DNA of 20,405 bases from contig JAEWCC010000033.1 in assembly GCA_023390815.1 (NCBI GenBank), positions 1 to 20,405 of the forward strand. Direction: 5' to 3'. The translations under genes and the position numbers were made by a program. Shown piece by piece: positions 1 through 8,351 of this stretch. The first letter of the stretch is position 1; each line of letters begins with the position of its first letter. Origin of the DNA: Bacillota bacterium. Lineage in GTDB: Bacteria > Bacillota > Clostridia > Christensenellales > SZUA-584. The notes below the pieces were generated by a model. That model saw only the letters and a program-made list of their open reading frames with translations. It had not been told where the DNA came from and did not search any database.

Positions 1-247
1 GTTCAAAAGCGTCCCGCTGAAAGTCCACGACGGTGTAAGGCTCGTCCGGCTGCACAATATCGATCAGGTGATGGCGGATGCCCTGCATTTCATCCGGCGC
101 TGCTTTGGCGGTGCCGATATCGAGGCCGCGATAGATCTGCATGCTGTCGGCCGAGATGATTTCGCTGCCGAGCTGCTTAGCGGTTTCCACCGCAATTCTT
201 GTTTTTCCCGAGGCCGTAGGCCCCGTGATCACAATAAACCTTCTCAT
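1..247 (-). CDS. miaA: tRNA dimethylallyltransferase MiaA (N-terminal part; runs off the window)
   Basis: MiaA transfers a dimethylallyl group to N6 of A37 in tRNAs reading UNN codons. MiaB (6900-8252) then methylthiolates this product, so both steps of ms2i6A synthesis are encoded in the window. Only about the first 82 codons are present; the rest lies left of base 1. The visible part has the P-loop GPTASGKT (residues 9-16) and the family motif with DSMQIYRGLDIGTAK (34-48), which shapes the tRNA and substrate site. The ATG (complement of 245-247) overlaps the mutL stop codon by 4 nt (ATGA), which suggests translational coupling at the end of the mutS-mutL-miaA operon. Identification is firm from the motifs; integrity of the C-terminal part cannot be judged. 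Confidence 0.96.
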   Translation of the reverse strand, partial: MRRFIVITGPTASGKTRIAVETAKQLGSEIISADSMQIYRGLDIGTAKAAPDEMQGIRHHLIDIVQPDEPYTVVDFQRDAFE

Positions 248-2091
248 ATCACACGCTTGAAGCTTTTTTCGAGCGACTTTTTTGACAGCACCGAAATTAC
301 AGGCCGCCCGTGCGGGCAGGTGGGAATCACGTTCGTCGCCAGAAAGCTTTCGACGATGCTGGCAAGCTCTCTCTCGGAAAGCCTGTCGCCTGCCTTGACG
401 GCGCTGCGGCATGCGGCACGAATCACGGCTTCCCTGCGCATCACGACGTCCGATCCGCCCTTCCGAATCTCGTCCAGCGCTTCTCCGATCAGCTCTTCGG
501 CGCTTACATCCGAGGCCATCGAGGGCACGGCGCTGACTTTGAACTGGAGTGCGCCAAAGGGTTCGATATCAAAGCCGATCGAAGCGAGCAGCTCGGCGTT
601 CTGTTCAATAAGGTTCTTCTGTTCGTGCGACATGGTGAGCACGCGCGGCACCAGCAGCGGCTGGGATAGCGGCGCAGCGCCGCTTTTAAACCGCTCATAA
701 AGGAGCCGTTCGTGCGCGGCATGCTGGTCGATAATCAGCAGGTTCTCGCCCTGCTCTGCAAGCACATAGGTATCCGCGAAGCTGCCGATCAGCCGGTAGC
801 CCACCGGCGACGGCAGCGCTTCCGGTTCAACCGTCGAAGGCGGCTCAGGCACTGGAGCTGTCAGCACAATTGCAGATTCGTCCTGTCGGACCTCCGGCAT
901 TGGCACCTCTGGTTGTGTATCCCGCGCGCGTTGCTCCGGTTCCGGATATGGCTTTGCGGCGGGCATCTCGGTTTCGCGCAGCACCGCCGGCTTAAAGCCC
1001 GAAAAGAGTTCCGTCTGAATTACATCCGCGCTCGTCTGCATCGCAACGCGGGCGCGCGGCTGCGGCGCTTCAGGTTTCTTTTCTTCCGGTAGTTGTACGC
1101 TGCCGCGTATCTGCATACACGCCTGCGCCACCGCTTCCTTGATCGCGTATTCTACCGCACCCGCATCCTTAAAGCGCACCTGCAGCTTGTTCGGGTGTAC
1201 GTTGACATCCACCGCGGACGCGGGCAGATCGATGTTGAGCAGATAGAACGGCGACTCTCCTTTAACCATCGTCTCGCCGTACGCGCTGCGCACGGTGCTG
1301 GCGAAGGAGGCGTTGCGCACATAGCGCCGGTTGACGAATACCGAACCGCTGCGTCCGCCCTTCATGCTCGTGCCGGGCCGCGAAACGAAGCCCGATACGC
1401 GGATATCGTTGACCTCCGTGGAGACATAGCAGATCGTATCGAGTATATCGCCATAAACACTGTAGATCGCGTGGCGCAGGTCGCCGTCGCCCGGGCTGTG
1501 ATAGACCGACTTGCCCTGAGACGCATAGTGAAACGATATTTCCGGATAGCAGAGGATATAGCGCGAGATGAGGTCGGAAACCAGCGCGGCCTCCTGCGCT
1601 TCGCCTTTTAAAAACTTCAGCCGCGCGGGCACGTTAAAAAACAAGTTGGAAACCGTAACCGATGTTCCGTCCGGCAAACCGGCGGAAACCGCCTCGTCTG
1701 TGCGTCCGCCCGAAACGCGGATACGGGTGCCTGTTTCCTCGTCGCGGCGCTTGGTCTTCATCTCCACGGCAGACACCGCCGCGATGCTGGAAAGCGCTTC
1801 TCCGCGGAAGCCCTGCGTGTGGATGCGTTCCAGGTCGTGCACTGAGGTGATTTTGCTTGTCGCGTGCTTCTCGAACGCGAGGCTTACGTCTTCCGCGCGG
1901 ATACCGCTGCCGTTGTCCGTGACGGCCATGCTGCGGATGCCTCCGCCTTCGATACCGACGCTGACCGCGCTGGAACCCGCGTCGATGGAATTCTCCACGA
2001 GTTCCTTGACGACGCTGACCGGCCGCTCCACCACCTCGCCCGCGGCGATTTTATCATATACGCTTTTTTCGAGCTTCCTGATCTCCCCCAT
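244..2091 (-). CDS. mutL: DNA mismatch repair protein MutL (endonuclease type)
   Basis: MutL is the GHKL ATPase that couples mismatch recognition by MutS to strand incision. The 615-aa product has the N-terminal ATPase motifs (an N-box ending in ELVENSIDAGSS, the DNGSGI motif, and TQGFRGEALSSI near residues 85-97). A Pro/Glu-rich linker of roughly 100 residues follows, then a C-terminal domain. That domain carries DQHAAHERLLYE (about 455-466), the DQHA(X)2E(X)4E metal-binding endonuclease motif, plus an ACRSAVK motif and CPHGRP near the end. So this MutL should nick DNA itself, as expected in bacteria without MutH. I chose the ATG at 2091, preceded by GGAGG with a 4-nt spacer; an upstream in-frame start at 2124 would run back into mutS and lacks this ribosome site. 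It starts 10 nt after the mutS stop. Confidence 0.97.
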   Translation of the reverse strand: MGEIRKLEKSVYDKIAAGEVVERPVSVVKELVENSIDAGSSAVSVGIEGGGIRSMAVTDNGSGIRAEDVSLAFEKHATSKITSVHDLERIHTQGFRGEALSSIAAVSAVEMKTKRRDEETGTRIRVSGGRTDEAVSAGLPDGTSVTVSNLFFNVPARLKFLKGEAQEAALVSDLISRYILCYPEISFHYASQGKSVYHSPGDGDLRHAIYSVYGDILDTICYVSTEVNDIRVSGFVSRPGTSMKGGRSGSVFVNRRYVRNASFASTVRSAYGETMVKGESPFYLLNIDLPASAVDVNVHPNKLQVRFKDAGAVEYAIKEAVAQACMQIRGSVQLPEEKKPEAPQPRARVAMQTSADVIQTELFSGFKPAVLRETEMPAAKPYPEPEQRARDTQPEVPMPEVRQDESAIVLTAPVPEPPSTVEPEALPSPVGYRLIGSFADTYVLAEQGENLLIIDQHAAHERLLYERFKSGAAPLSQPLLVPRVLTMSHEQKNLIEQNAELLASIGFDIEPFGALQFKVSAVPSMASDVSAEELIGEALDEIRKGGSDVVMRREAVIRAACRSAVKAGDRLSERELASIVESFLATNVIPTCPHGRPVISVLSKKSLEKSFKRVI

Positions 2092-2101
2092 GCAGCCTCC
2101 G

Positions 2102-4666
2102 CTACAGCCTGTGCTTGATCTCACTCAGGAGTTTGAGCGAATCGAGCGGCGTGATGTTGTCCATGTTGATGTCTTTGAGCATTTGCAGCAGCTCATCGCG
2201 CTGCAGCGGCTCCTTCTCCCGGGTACGGCTGCCGAATATGCTCTCGTCGTTCTCCGTGAGCGCGCGCATGATCTCCTTGGCACGGTCGGTAACGCCCGCC
2301 GGGACGCCCGCAAGCTTGGCCACCTCGATGCCGAAGCTCCGGTCCGTGCCTCCGCGTACGATCTTGTGCAGGAATATCACGGTGTCCTCCAGCTCCTTGA
2401 CCGTGATGGAGTAATTCGAAACGCCCGGCACCACACCCTCCAGCTCCGATAGTTCGTGGAAGTGTGTCGCGAACAGCGTTTTCGCCTGAATATGATGGCT
2501 GATGTATTCCACGACCGACCACGCGATGGACAGCCCGTCCAACGTGCTCGTGCCGCGGCCGATCTCGTCGAGGATGAGCAGGCTTCGCGACGTCGCGTTG
2601 TGAAGGATGTTGGCGACCTCGTTCATCTCGACCATGAACGTGCTTTGGCCAGATGCGAGGTTATCCGAAGCGCCCACGCGCGTGAATATCTTGTCCACGA
2701 TGCAGATCTGGGCGCTGTCCGCGGGCACGAAGCAGCCCATATGCGCCATCAGCACGATCAGCGCCACTTGACGCATGTAGGTCGACTTGCCGGCCATATT
2801 GGGCCCGGTTAAGATCATGATGCGCTCGTCGTCGGTAATCAGCGTATCGTTTTTGACGAACGAGCTTTTGACGAAGGTCTCGACCACCGGATGACGCCCG
2901 CCCACAATCTTAAGGCTGCCGTTTTGCGTCATCACGGGACGCACGTAGCGGTGCTCGAAGGCGGCCGCGGCGAAGCTGCGCAGCATGTCCAGCATGGCGA
3001 CGATGCGCGCCCCGTTCTGGAAGCGCTCGATATTCTCCGTCATCCGGTTGCGAATCTCCACGAAGCACTCATATTCGAGCGCAACGCATTTCTCCTCCGC
3101 GCCCAGCAGCTTCTCTTCCATTTCCTTCAGCTCGGGCGTCACATAGCGCTCGCAGTTGGCGAGCGTCTGCTTGCGGATATACCGGTACGGCACCAGTTCG
3201 AGGTACGATTTTGTGACCTCGATATAGTAACCGAACACCTTGTTGTAGCCGATCTTTAAGTTCTTGATGCCCGTGGCGGTACGCTCCGAGGCTTCGAGCG
3301 CGGCAATCCAGTCCATACCCTGCCGGGATGCGGCTTTGAGCTCGTCGATCTGCGCGTTGTAGCCTGTCTTTATAAAACCGCCCTCCGCAATGCCCGCGGG
3401 CGCGTCGTCGTCGATTGCGGCTTCGAGCAGCGCATGGATGTCTTCCATGCAATCGAGGCCGTCCCTCAGCCGCAATATGAGCGCCGAGGCGCAGCCGCTT
3501 ACGGCTTTCTTCAGCTCGGGCAGGCGCGACAGCGACTTTTTGATCGCGAGGCAATTGCGCGCGTCCAGCGTGGCGTACGCGATACGGGTAATCAGACGCT
3601 CCAGATCGAACACGCCGTCCAGCGAGAGTGCGATGCGGTCCATCAGCGGCGGGTCGCTGACAATCTCCTGCACGGCGTCCAGCCGCTCTCCGATTTGATG
3701 GATTTCCTGCAGCGGTTCACCGATACTGCGCTTTAAGAGCCGCGCGCCCATCGAGGTTTTGGTATGGTCCAGTACGCCAAAGAGCGAACCGCGTACCTTG
3801 CCTTCGCGCAGCGTTTTGGTGAGCTCAAGGTTGCTGCGCGTAAACATATCGAGCGCCATGTATTCGTTCTGGCTGCTCAGGCGAATCAAATTGATATGCG
3901 AAAGCGCGTTCTTCTGTGTCTCCTTCAGGTAATCGATGAGCGCTCCGGCGGCGCACACGGCGGGGCCCTGTTCGTCGATGCCGAAGCCGGAAAGGCCCGC
4001 GACCTTAAAGTGGTCTTTGAGCGAGGTTAACGCAATATCCCGCTCGAACGCAAAGCCGGGATATTCGCCTGTATACACACCTTGTTCCTTGATCCAGGGG
4101 GCCATTCTGCCCATCACCGGAGCATCCTCCGCGCTGTAGATGATCTCGCTGGGCTGTACCCGGGAAATTTCGCTGAGCAGCGCCGCTAGCGCTTCGTCCA
4201 TGGCGCACTCCGATACATAAAACGCGCCGGTGGATACGTCGCAATATGCGATGCCGATCCGTTCGTCCTGCGTGCGCAGGGACAGAATATAGTTGTTATC
4301 CGTTTCGCTGAGGCTGCCGTTTTCCGTTACCGTGCCCGGCGTGACCACGCGGATTACATCGCGCTCCACAAGGCCCTTGGAAAGCGCGGGGTCGGTCATC
4401 TGTTCGCATATGGCGACCTTGAAGCCCTTGCGGATGAGCTTGTCCACATACCCCTGAATCGCATGATGCGGAACGCCGCACATCGGCGCGCGCTGTTCCA
4501 GTCCGCAGTCTCTTCCCGTCAATACGATTTCAAGCTCGCGCGAGGCCACCAGCGCGTCCTCGAAAAACAGTTCGTAAAAATCGCCCAATCGATACATCAG
4601 CAGACAGTCCTTGTACTTCTCCTTGAGTTCCACATACTGCTGCATCATGGGCGTAAGTTGCTGCAT
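2102..4666 (-). CDS. mutS: DNA mismatch repair protein MutS
   Basis: MutS dimers find mispaired bases and short loops, and then use ATP to become a sliding clamp that recruits MutL. The 854-aa length is normal. The mismatch-binding domain begins with the expected GDFYELFFEDA near residue 28. The ABC-type ATPase has Walker A GPNMAGKST (about 621-629), Walker B and signature LLILDEIGRGTSTLDG, and the THFHEL switch. It starts with ATG preceded by GGGAGG, 7 nt away, and is the first gene of a mutS-mutL-miaA operon. A sigma-A-like promoter lies in the short gap to the divergent lipoprotein gene. No defect is visible. Confidence 0.98.
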   Translation of the reverse strand: MQQLTPMMQQYVELKEKYKDCLLMYRLGDFYELFFEDALVASRELEIVLTGRDCGLEQRAPMCGVPHHAIQGYVDKLIRKGFKVAICEQMTDPALSKGLVERDVIRVVTPGTVTENGSLSETDNNYILSLRTQDERIGIAYCDVSTGAFYVSECAMDEALAALLSEISRVQPSEIIYSAEDAPVMGRMAPWIKEQGVYTGEYPGFAFERDIALTSLKDHFKVAGLSGFGIDEQGPAVCAAGALIDYLKETQKNALSHINLIRLSSQNEYMALDMFTRSNLELTKTLREGKVRGSLFGVLDHTKTSMGARLLKRSIGEPLQEIHQIGERLDAVQEIVSDPPLMDRIALSLDGVFDLERLITRIAYATLDARNCLAIKKSLSRLPELKKAVSGCASALILRLRDGLDCMEDIHALLEAAIDDDAPAGIAEGGFIKTGYNAQIDELKAASRQGMDWIAALEASERTATGIKNLKIGYNKVFGYYIEVTKSYLELVPYRYIRKQTLANCERYVTPELKEMEEKLLGAEEKCVALEYECFVEIRNRMTENIERFQNGARIVAMLDMLRSFAAAAFEHRYVRPVMTQNGSLKIVGGRHPVVETFVKSSFVKNDTLITDDERIMILTGPNMAGKSTYMRQVALIVLMAHMGCFVPADSAQICIVDKIFTRVGASDNLASGQSTFMVEMNEVANILHNATSRSLLILDEIGRGTSTLDGLSIAWSVVEYISHHIQAKTLFATHFHELSELEGVVPGVSNYSITVKELEDTVIFLHKIVRGGTDRSFGIEVAKLAGVPAGVTDRAKEIMRALTENDESIFGSRTREKEPLQRDELLQMLKDINMDNITPLDSLKLLSEIKHRL

Positions 4667-4693
4667 ACCCGTCCTCCCGGCTGTATTTTCATA

Positions 4694-4723
4694 ATTATAA
4701 CATGAATAACGCGCGATTGTTGA
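4694..4723 (-). promoter_or_regulatory. Putative sigma-A promoter of mutS-mutL-miaA
   Basis: On the minus strand a perfect TATAAT (complement of 4694-4699) stands about 30 nt upstream of the mutS ATG. A weak -35 TCAACA (complement of 4718-4723) lies 18 nt upstream of it. The -35 region overlaps the -35 box of the divergent promoter at 4720-4748, so the two polymerases could compete. Confidence 0.6.
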
Positions 4724-4748
4724 AAAAACGCGTATGATGCAATATAAT
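4720..4748 (+). promoter_or_regulatory. Putative sigma-A promoter of the lipoprotein gene
   Basis: TTGAAA (4720-4725), a 17-nt spacer and TATAAT (4743-4748) match the vegetative consensus closely and sit 27 nt upstream of the ATG at 4775. GGAG (4765-4768) is the ribosome site. The -35 box shares bases with the -35 region of the mutS promoter on the other strand. Confidence 0.7.
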
Positions 4749-4774
4749 TTTTACAAAGATGATCGGAGAAGCAT

Positions 4775-5554
4775 ATGAAAAGATGGCTGAGCCTGTTCCT
4801 GTTTATACCGGTATTGCTCTTATCCGCCTGCGTGGCCGCGCAGGTTACGTATCGCCTCGGGGACGATTTTTCCGTTAACACCGAATATATGATTGAGCTT
4901 GCGCCGGGCGACGAAGATGCCGTACAGTACACCAAAGCCATTACGCGGTACTGGACCGATATGGGCTTTTCTTCAACCATCGATGATACCGACGGCACAG
5001 TTACCCTGGCGGGCACCAAAAAGGACCCCTACGATTCGCCTGAAGCCGCGGCGCAGGCCTTCTCCGCAATGGTTACGGATGAGCAATCGCTTTTCCGGGA
5101 CGCCAAATTTACCTATACGCCTTCTTTTGATACGGTTCAGTATAGCCTGACCGCCACCGTTTCGCTTCAGGATATCATCCGTCAGAGCGAAGTGCAGAAT
5201 ATACCGGAGGGCGAGATTGAAACGCTGGAGAACGATGCGCGGGACAGCCACTATACGCTGCGCCTTGCGCTGCCCGGCGAAGTCGTTAATACCAATGCAC
5301 AAAGCCAACAGGATGGGTATTGTATCTGGAATTTGACCTATGGAGAGGCAACGCAGATTTCGATCGAGACCCGCAAACCCAATCAGGAGAATACGGAATA
5401 TTACGCCGCGCTGCAGGAACAGCAGCGCCGGGATGAACAACTGCTGCTCATCACCGTGGGCGCTATTGTCGTGATTGTAACTGCACTCGTGATCGTAACG
5501 ATAGTTCGGAAACGCAAAGAGCGTCCGTTAAAAGTCCGCATAAAAAAGTTCTGA
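4775..5554 (+). CDS. LppM/DUF3153-like membrane lipoprotein
   Basis: A 259-aa protein of unknown function. A short basic start (MKRW) and a hydrophobic stretch end in a lipobox, L16-S-A-C19, so it should be lipidated on Cys19 and held on the outer face of the membrane. The extracellular part (about 20-220) is mixed alpha/beta without repeats. A second hydrophobic helix (about 223-244) is followed by a strongly basic tail (RKRKERPLKVRIKKF) on the cytoplasmic side, so the protein is anchored at both ends. Lipobox, soluble domain, C-terminal helix and basic tail resemble the LppM/DUF3153 group; this is recognition by eye, not a search. It is the only plus-strand gene in this half of the window. 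Its last 27 nt overlap the end of the convergent gene at 5528-6865. Confidence 0.8.
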   Translation: MKRWLSLFLFIPVLLLSACVAAQVTYRLGDDFSVNTEYMIELAPGDEDAVQYTKAITRYWTDMGFSSTIDDTDGTVTLAGTKKDPYDSPEAAAQAFSAMVTDEQSLFRDAKFTYTPSFDTVQYSLTATVSLQDIIRQSEVQNIPEGEIETLENDARDSHYTLRLALPGEVVNTNAQSQQDGYCIWNLTYGEATQISIETRKPNQENTEYYAALQEQQRRDEQLLLITVGAIVVIVTALVIVTIVRKRKERPLKVRIKKF

Positions 5555-6865
5555 GGCCTGCATGCGTCCGTCCGGCAGCAGCACGGTAAGCTTGAAATAC
5601 CGGTCTTCTTCCGTCACATCGCTGTCGTACCACACGAGCTGAGTGCCCTGCTGCACTACGTATTTCCCCACGCGCGCCACGGGCGTATCGTCGCCGTGCA
5701 CCGTGCGTATCGCGGAGTGCAGGTTGCCGTTCATGTCATAGCACACAAGCGTGTAGAGCGTGTTCGGATCTGTGCTCGTCTTGTTCCAGGTAATATCGTA
5801 GTATGTGGAGCCCATGTTGCTTCTTTTGGTCATCGTCAAATGGAAGTTTGGGTTTCCAACCGGTGTTGTGTCGTTCTGTAACCCAACGAATGAGTAAAAA
5901 TAGTCTCTTAAGCCATCGATCTGGTCTGCCAGCGGGATATAGATATTTTCCTGCGGATAGACGTTGACGATGCTGTCGTTATAGCTGCGGTAATAATCAT
6001 TGTCACTGTAGCTGGTAGCAAGATCATACACGTCAAGATACTCTTCGGTCTTTCGTCCGGAACCGCTCCCCATCAGCTGTACGTAATCTTCCGCCGCAAT
6101 CTCGTAGATGCTCCACGCATGATTGGCGTAATATTCATCGACGGTATTGAAAAATACCTCGTGGTCGTATCCGTCGAAACCGCGCAGCTGATAATACTCC
6201 GAAGCCTTTGCCGCCTCGTCGCTCTTGAGAAAATAAAACATCGTATAGTGATGGCCGTATTCATGCGAAATGGTCATAGCCGCCTGGGTTACGTCGTCGT
6301 ATTCGTCCATGTTATAAAGCTCAATCACGCTCAGGTCCGATTTGAATGCGTATTCCATGGTGCTGGGCATCAGCGCGGGCAGGTCGATGAAAACATGGTA
6401 TTCGCTGCGTTCCTGCGAATGGGTGCCCGCAACGTTGCTGTCGGTCAGACCGATATCCGACGGGCCGGGGTAAATGATGATTTTGGAGATGTACATAATC
6501 TCGTCGCCGTGCTTGTTGTTCAGCAGTTCGTTGTACACGTCGACCAGCTTCTGTCCGGTCCACTTTTCCGATTGGCTCACGATTGAGAAACCGAGCGGCG
6601 TCACGTATTCATACGTACCCAGCGTCTCATCCTGCCGCTGAGATAGCGCGTACCCCGCTCTTTGCGTACCCCCGCTTTTCTCTGCGGTCAGCACCCGCGC
6701 GGCGTAGTCCGCATTGACGAGATCGTCCATCGTCTTCATCGCAATGTGGCGGTCGATGATCATATACGCAGTCGCGGCGATCGCAAGAATCAGCAGCGCA
6801 AAAATCACCCGCAGGGCGATGCTGCGCTGCTGCCGCCGGTAATAGACGCTGTTGTCGTTCTTCAT
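5528..6865 (-). CDS. Membrane-anchored HExxH zinc-metallopeptidase-like protein
   Basis: A 445-aa protein I cannot assign to a named family. A basic N-terminus (YYRRQQR) precedes one transmembrane helix (about 17-38), placing the rest outside the cell. The centre contains HEYGHH (201-206), the HExxH zinc motif with a further His. Glu259, in AAEDYVQL, is a reasonable third metal ligand for a gluzincin-type site (inference from spacing and acidic context). The last 110 residues or so look beta-rich and resemble a fibronectin-III-like domain ending in ELFYADF. It follows miaB by 34 nt on the same strand with a good AAAGGGG ribosome site 7 nt before the ATG, so it is probably co-transcribed. Its 3' end overlaps the convergent lipoprotein gene. 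A surface protease is likely, but substrate and activity are unknown. Confidence 0.85.
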   Translation of the reverse strand: MKNDNSVYYRRQQRSIALRVIFALLILAIAATAYMIIDRHIAMKTMDDLVNADYAARVLTAEKSGGTQRAGYALSQRQDETLGTYEYVTPLGFSIVSQSEKWTGQKLVDVYNELLNNKHGDEIMYISKIIIYPGPSDIGLTDSNVAGTHSQERSEYHVFIDLPALMPSTMEYAFKSDLSVIELYNMDEYDDVTQAAMTISHEYGHHYTMFYFLKSDEAAKASEYYQLRGFDGYDHEVFFNTVDEYYANHAWSIYEIAAEDYVQLMGSGSGRKTEEYLDVYDLATSYSDNDYYRSYNDSIVNVYPQENIYIPLADQIDGLRDYFYSFVGLQNDTTPVGNPNFHLTMTKRSNMGSTYYDITWNKTSTDPNTLYTLVCYDMNGNLHSAIRTVHGDDTPVARVGKYVVQQGTQLVWYDSDVTEEDRYFKLTVLLPDGRMQASELFYADF

Positions 6866-6899
6866 GACCGATCCCCTTTACACCAATATCCGCCGCAGC

Positions 6900-8252
6900 T
6901 TAATGGTCCTTACGGATGCCATGCAGCGTGTGATTGGAAACCTTATCGATGTCCACGGTGATATATCTTCCGATTTCGTCGGGCTTGCCCGCAAAGCTGA
7001 CCATCTTAGAGGTGCGCGTACGTCCGCTGAGTTCCCCTTCGTCCATCCTGCTCTGGTTCTCGGCCAGCACCTCTACGGTTTTGCCCATATACCGCGCGTT
7101 GTTCTGTTTCACACACTGCAGCACAAGCGCGTTAAGCCGCGCCAGCCTTTCGGATTTTTCCGCCCGGCTGAGATGCCCCGACAAATCGGCGGCCTTGGTA
7201 TGGGTACGCTTCGAATAGGCAAAGGTATACGCGGCGTCGAAGCACACCTCGCTCACAAGCGATAGCGTCTCCTCAAAATCCGCTTCCGTTTCGCCGGGAA
7301 ACCCGGCGATGATATCTGTTGTGATCGCAATCTCCGGTATACGAGTGCGCAGCTTGCGCACCAGCTCCAGATAATGCTCTCGCGTATACTTTCGGTTCAT
7401 GGCGGTGAGAATCCGGCTGCTGCCCGACTGCACCGGCAGATGGATGTGCTCGCAGAGACACCTTACGCTGCCGTAGCAGTCGATCAGCGCGTCGGTAAGG
7501 TCCTTTGGGTGCGAAGTCATGAACCGCAGGCGCTGAATGCCCGTATTGCGGTGGATCGCGCGGATCAGTTCCGGAAAGCTCAGATCGCCTTCCATATCCT
7601 TTCCGTACGAATTGACGTTCTGCCCCAGCAGCGTCACCTCGGTGACGCCGGACTCACACAGCGCATCGATCTCTTTTAATATATCGGATGATTTTCGGCT
7701 GCGTTCACGCCCCCGAACGTAGGGTACGATGCAGTAGGTGCAGTAATTGTTGCAGCCGTATATGATATTGACAAAAGCGGATGCGCCACTTCGGCTTACG
7801 GGCACCCCTTCGACGATCGTCTCGTCCGGGTCGGCCATGACCACGCGCCGGTTTTCCATCAGCGCTGCCGACAGCATCTCCTCCAGACGGTGAAGCTGAT
7901 TCGTACCGAATACGATGTCGACGAACGGAAAGCGGGCCGCAAGCTTGGCCGCAGCGCCGGGCTGCTGCATCATGCACCCCCACACGGCAATCAGCGCGCC
8001 GGGGCGTTCCTGCTTATATTCCTTGAGCGCGCCTACGTTGCCCGAAAGCCGCGCTTCGGCGTGTTCGCGTACGCAGCAAGTATTAAACAGAATCAAGTCC
8101 GCTTCGCTCTTTTGCTGCACGGTAGAAAAACCCAATGCTTCAAGCACACCCGCGGCTTTCTCGCTTTCGTGCGCGTTCATCTGGCAGCCGTACGTTTCGA
8201 TATAATAGGTAAGCCCGTTGCGGGCAATATAAGTTCTTAAATCCTCACTCAA
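6900..8252 (-). CDS. miaB: tRNA-2-methylthio-N6-dimethylallyladenosine synthase MiaB
   Basis: MiaB is a radical-SAM methylthiotransferase that converts i6A37 of tRNA to ms2i6A37, acting after MiaA. The 450-aa protein has the three domains in order. The N-terminal methylthiotransferase domain has cluster cysteines Cys23 (ETYGCQMN), Cys59 (NTC) and Cys93 (WGCMMQ). The radical-SAM core has CNNYCTYC (Cys167, 171, 174). A C-terminal TRAM domain binds RNA (from about 380). The start is TTG at 8252, giving MSEDLRTY; AAGGG about 10 nt upstream is the likely ribosome site, and no ATG lies between it and the conserved Cys23. A near-consensus promoter stands upstream. It differs from RimO and MtaB by its CxxxCxxC context and length. 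Confidence 0.96.
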   Translation of the reverse strand: MSEDLRTYIARNGLTYYIETYGCQMNAHESEKAAGVLEALGFSTVQQKSEADLILFNTCCVREHAEARLSGNVGALKEYKQERPGALIAVWGCMMQQPGAAAKLAARFPFVDIVFGTNQLHRLEEMLSAALMENRRVVMADPDETIVEGVPVSRSGASAFVNIIYGCNNYCTYCIVPYVRGRERSRKSSDILKEIDALCESGVTEVTLLGQNVNSYGKDMEGDLSFPELIRAIHRNTGIQRLRFMTSHPKDLTDALIDCYGSVRCLCEHIHLPVQSGSSRILTAMNRKYTREHYLELVRKLRTRIPEIAITTDIIAGFPGETEADFEETLSLVSEVCFDAAYTFAYSKRTHTKAADLSGHLSRAEKSERLARLNALVLQCVKQNNARYMGKTVEVLAENQSRMDEGELSGRTRTSKMVSFAGKPDEIGRYITVDIDKVSNHTLHGIRKDH

Positions 8253-8294
8253 AGCCTTTGCGCCCTTCCTGCTGCGTTACAACAATATACGGCT

Positions 8295-8323
8295 ATTATA
8301 AGCGCAGAAGCGGCGCATTTCAA
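8295..8323 (-). promoter_or_regulatory. Putative sigma-A promoter of miaB
   Basis: On the minus strand TTGAAA (complement of 8318-8323), exactly 17 nt, then TATAAT (complement of 8295-8300), about 43 nt before the TTG start of miaB. This is close to consensus and probably also drives the HExxH gene downstream. Confidence 0.8.
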
Positions 8324-8351
8324 CCAAAAGCCATGTTGTGTTAGATGGTGT

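Noticed and set aside
1568..2452. Plus-strand open frame (294 codons) opposite mutL and mutS
   Set aside because: A by-product of GC-rich codon use on the other strand, spanning the junction of two real genes.
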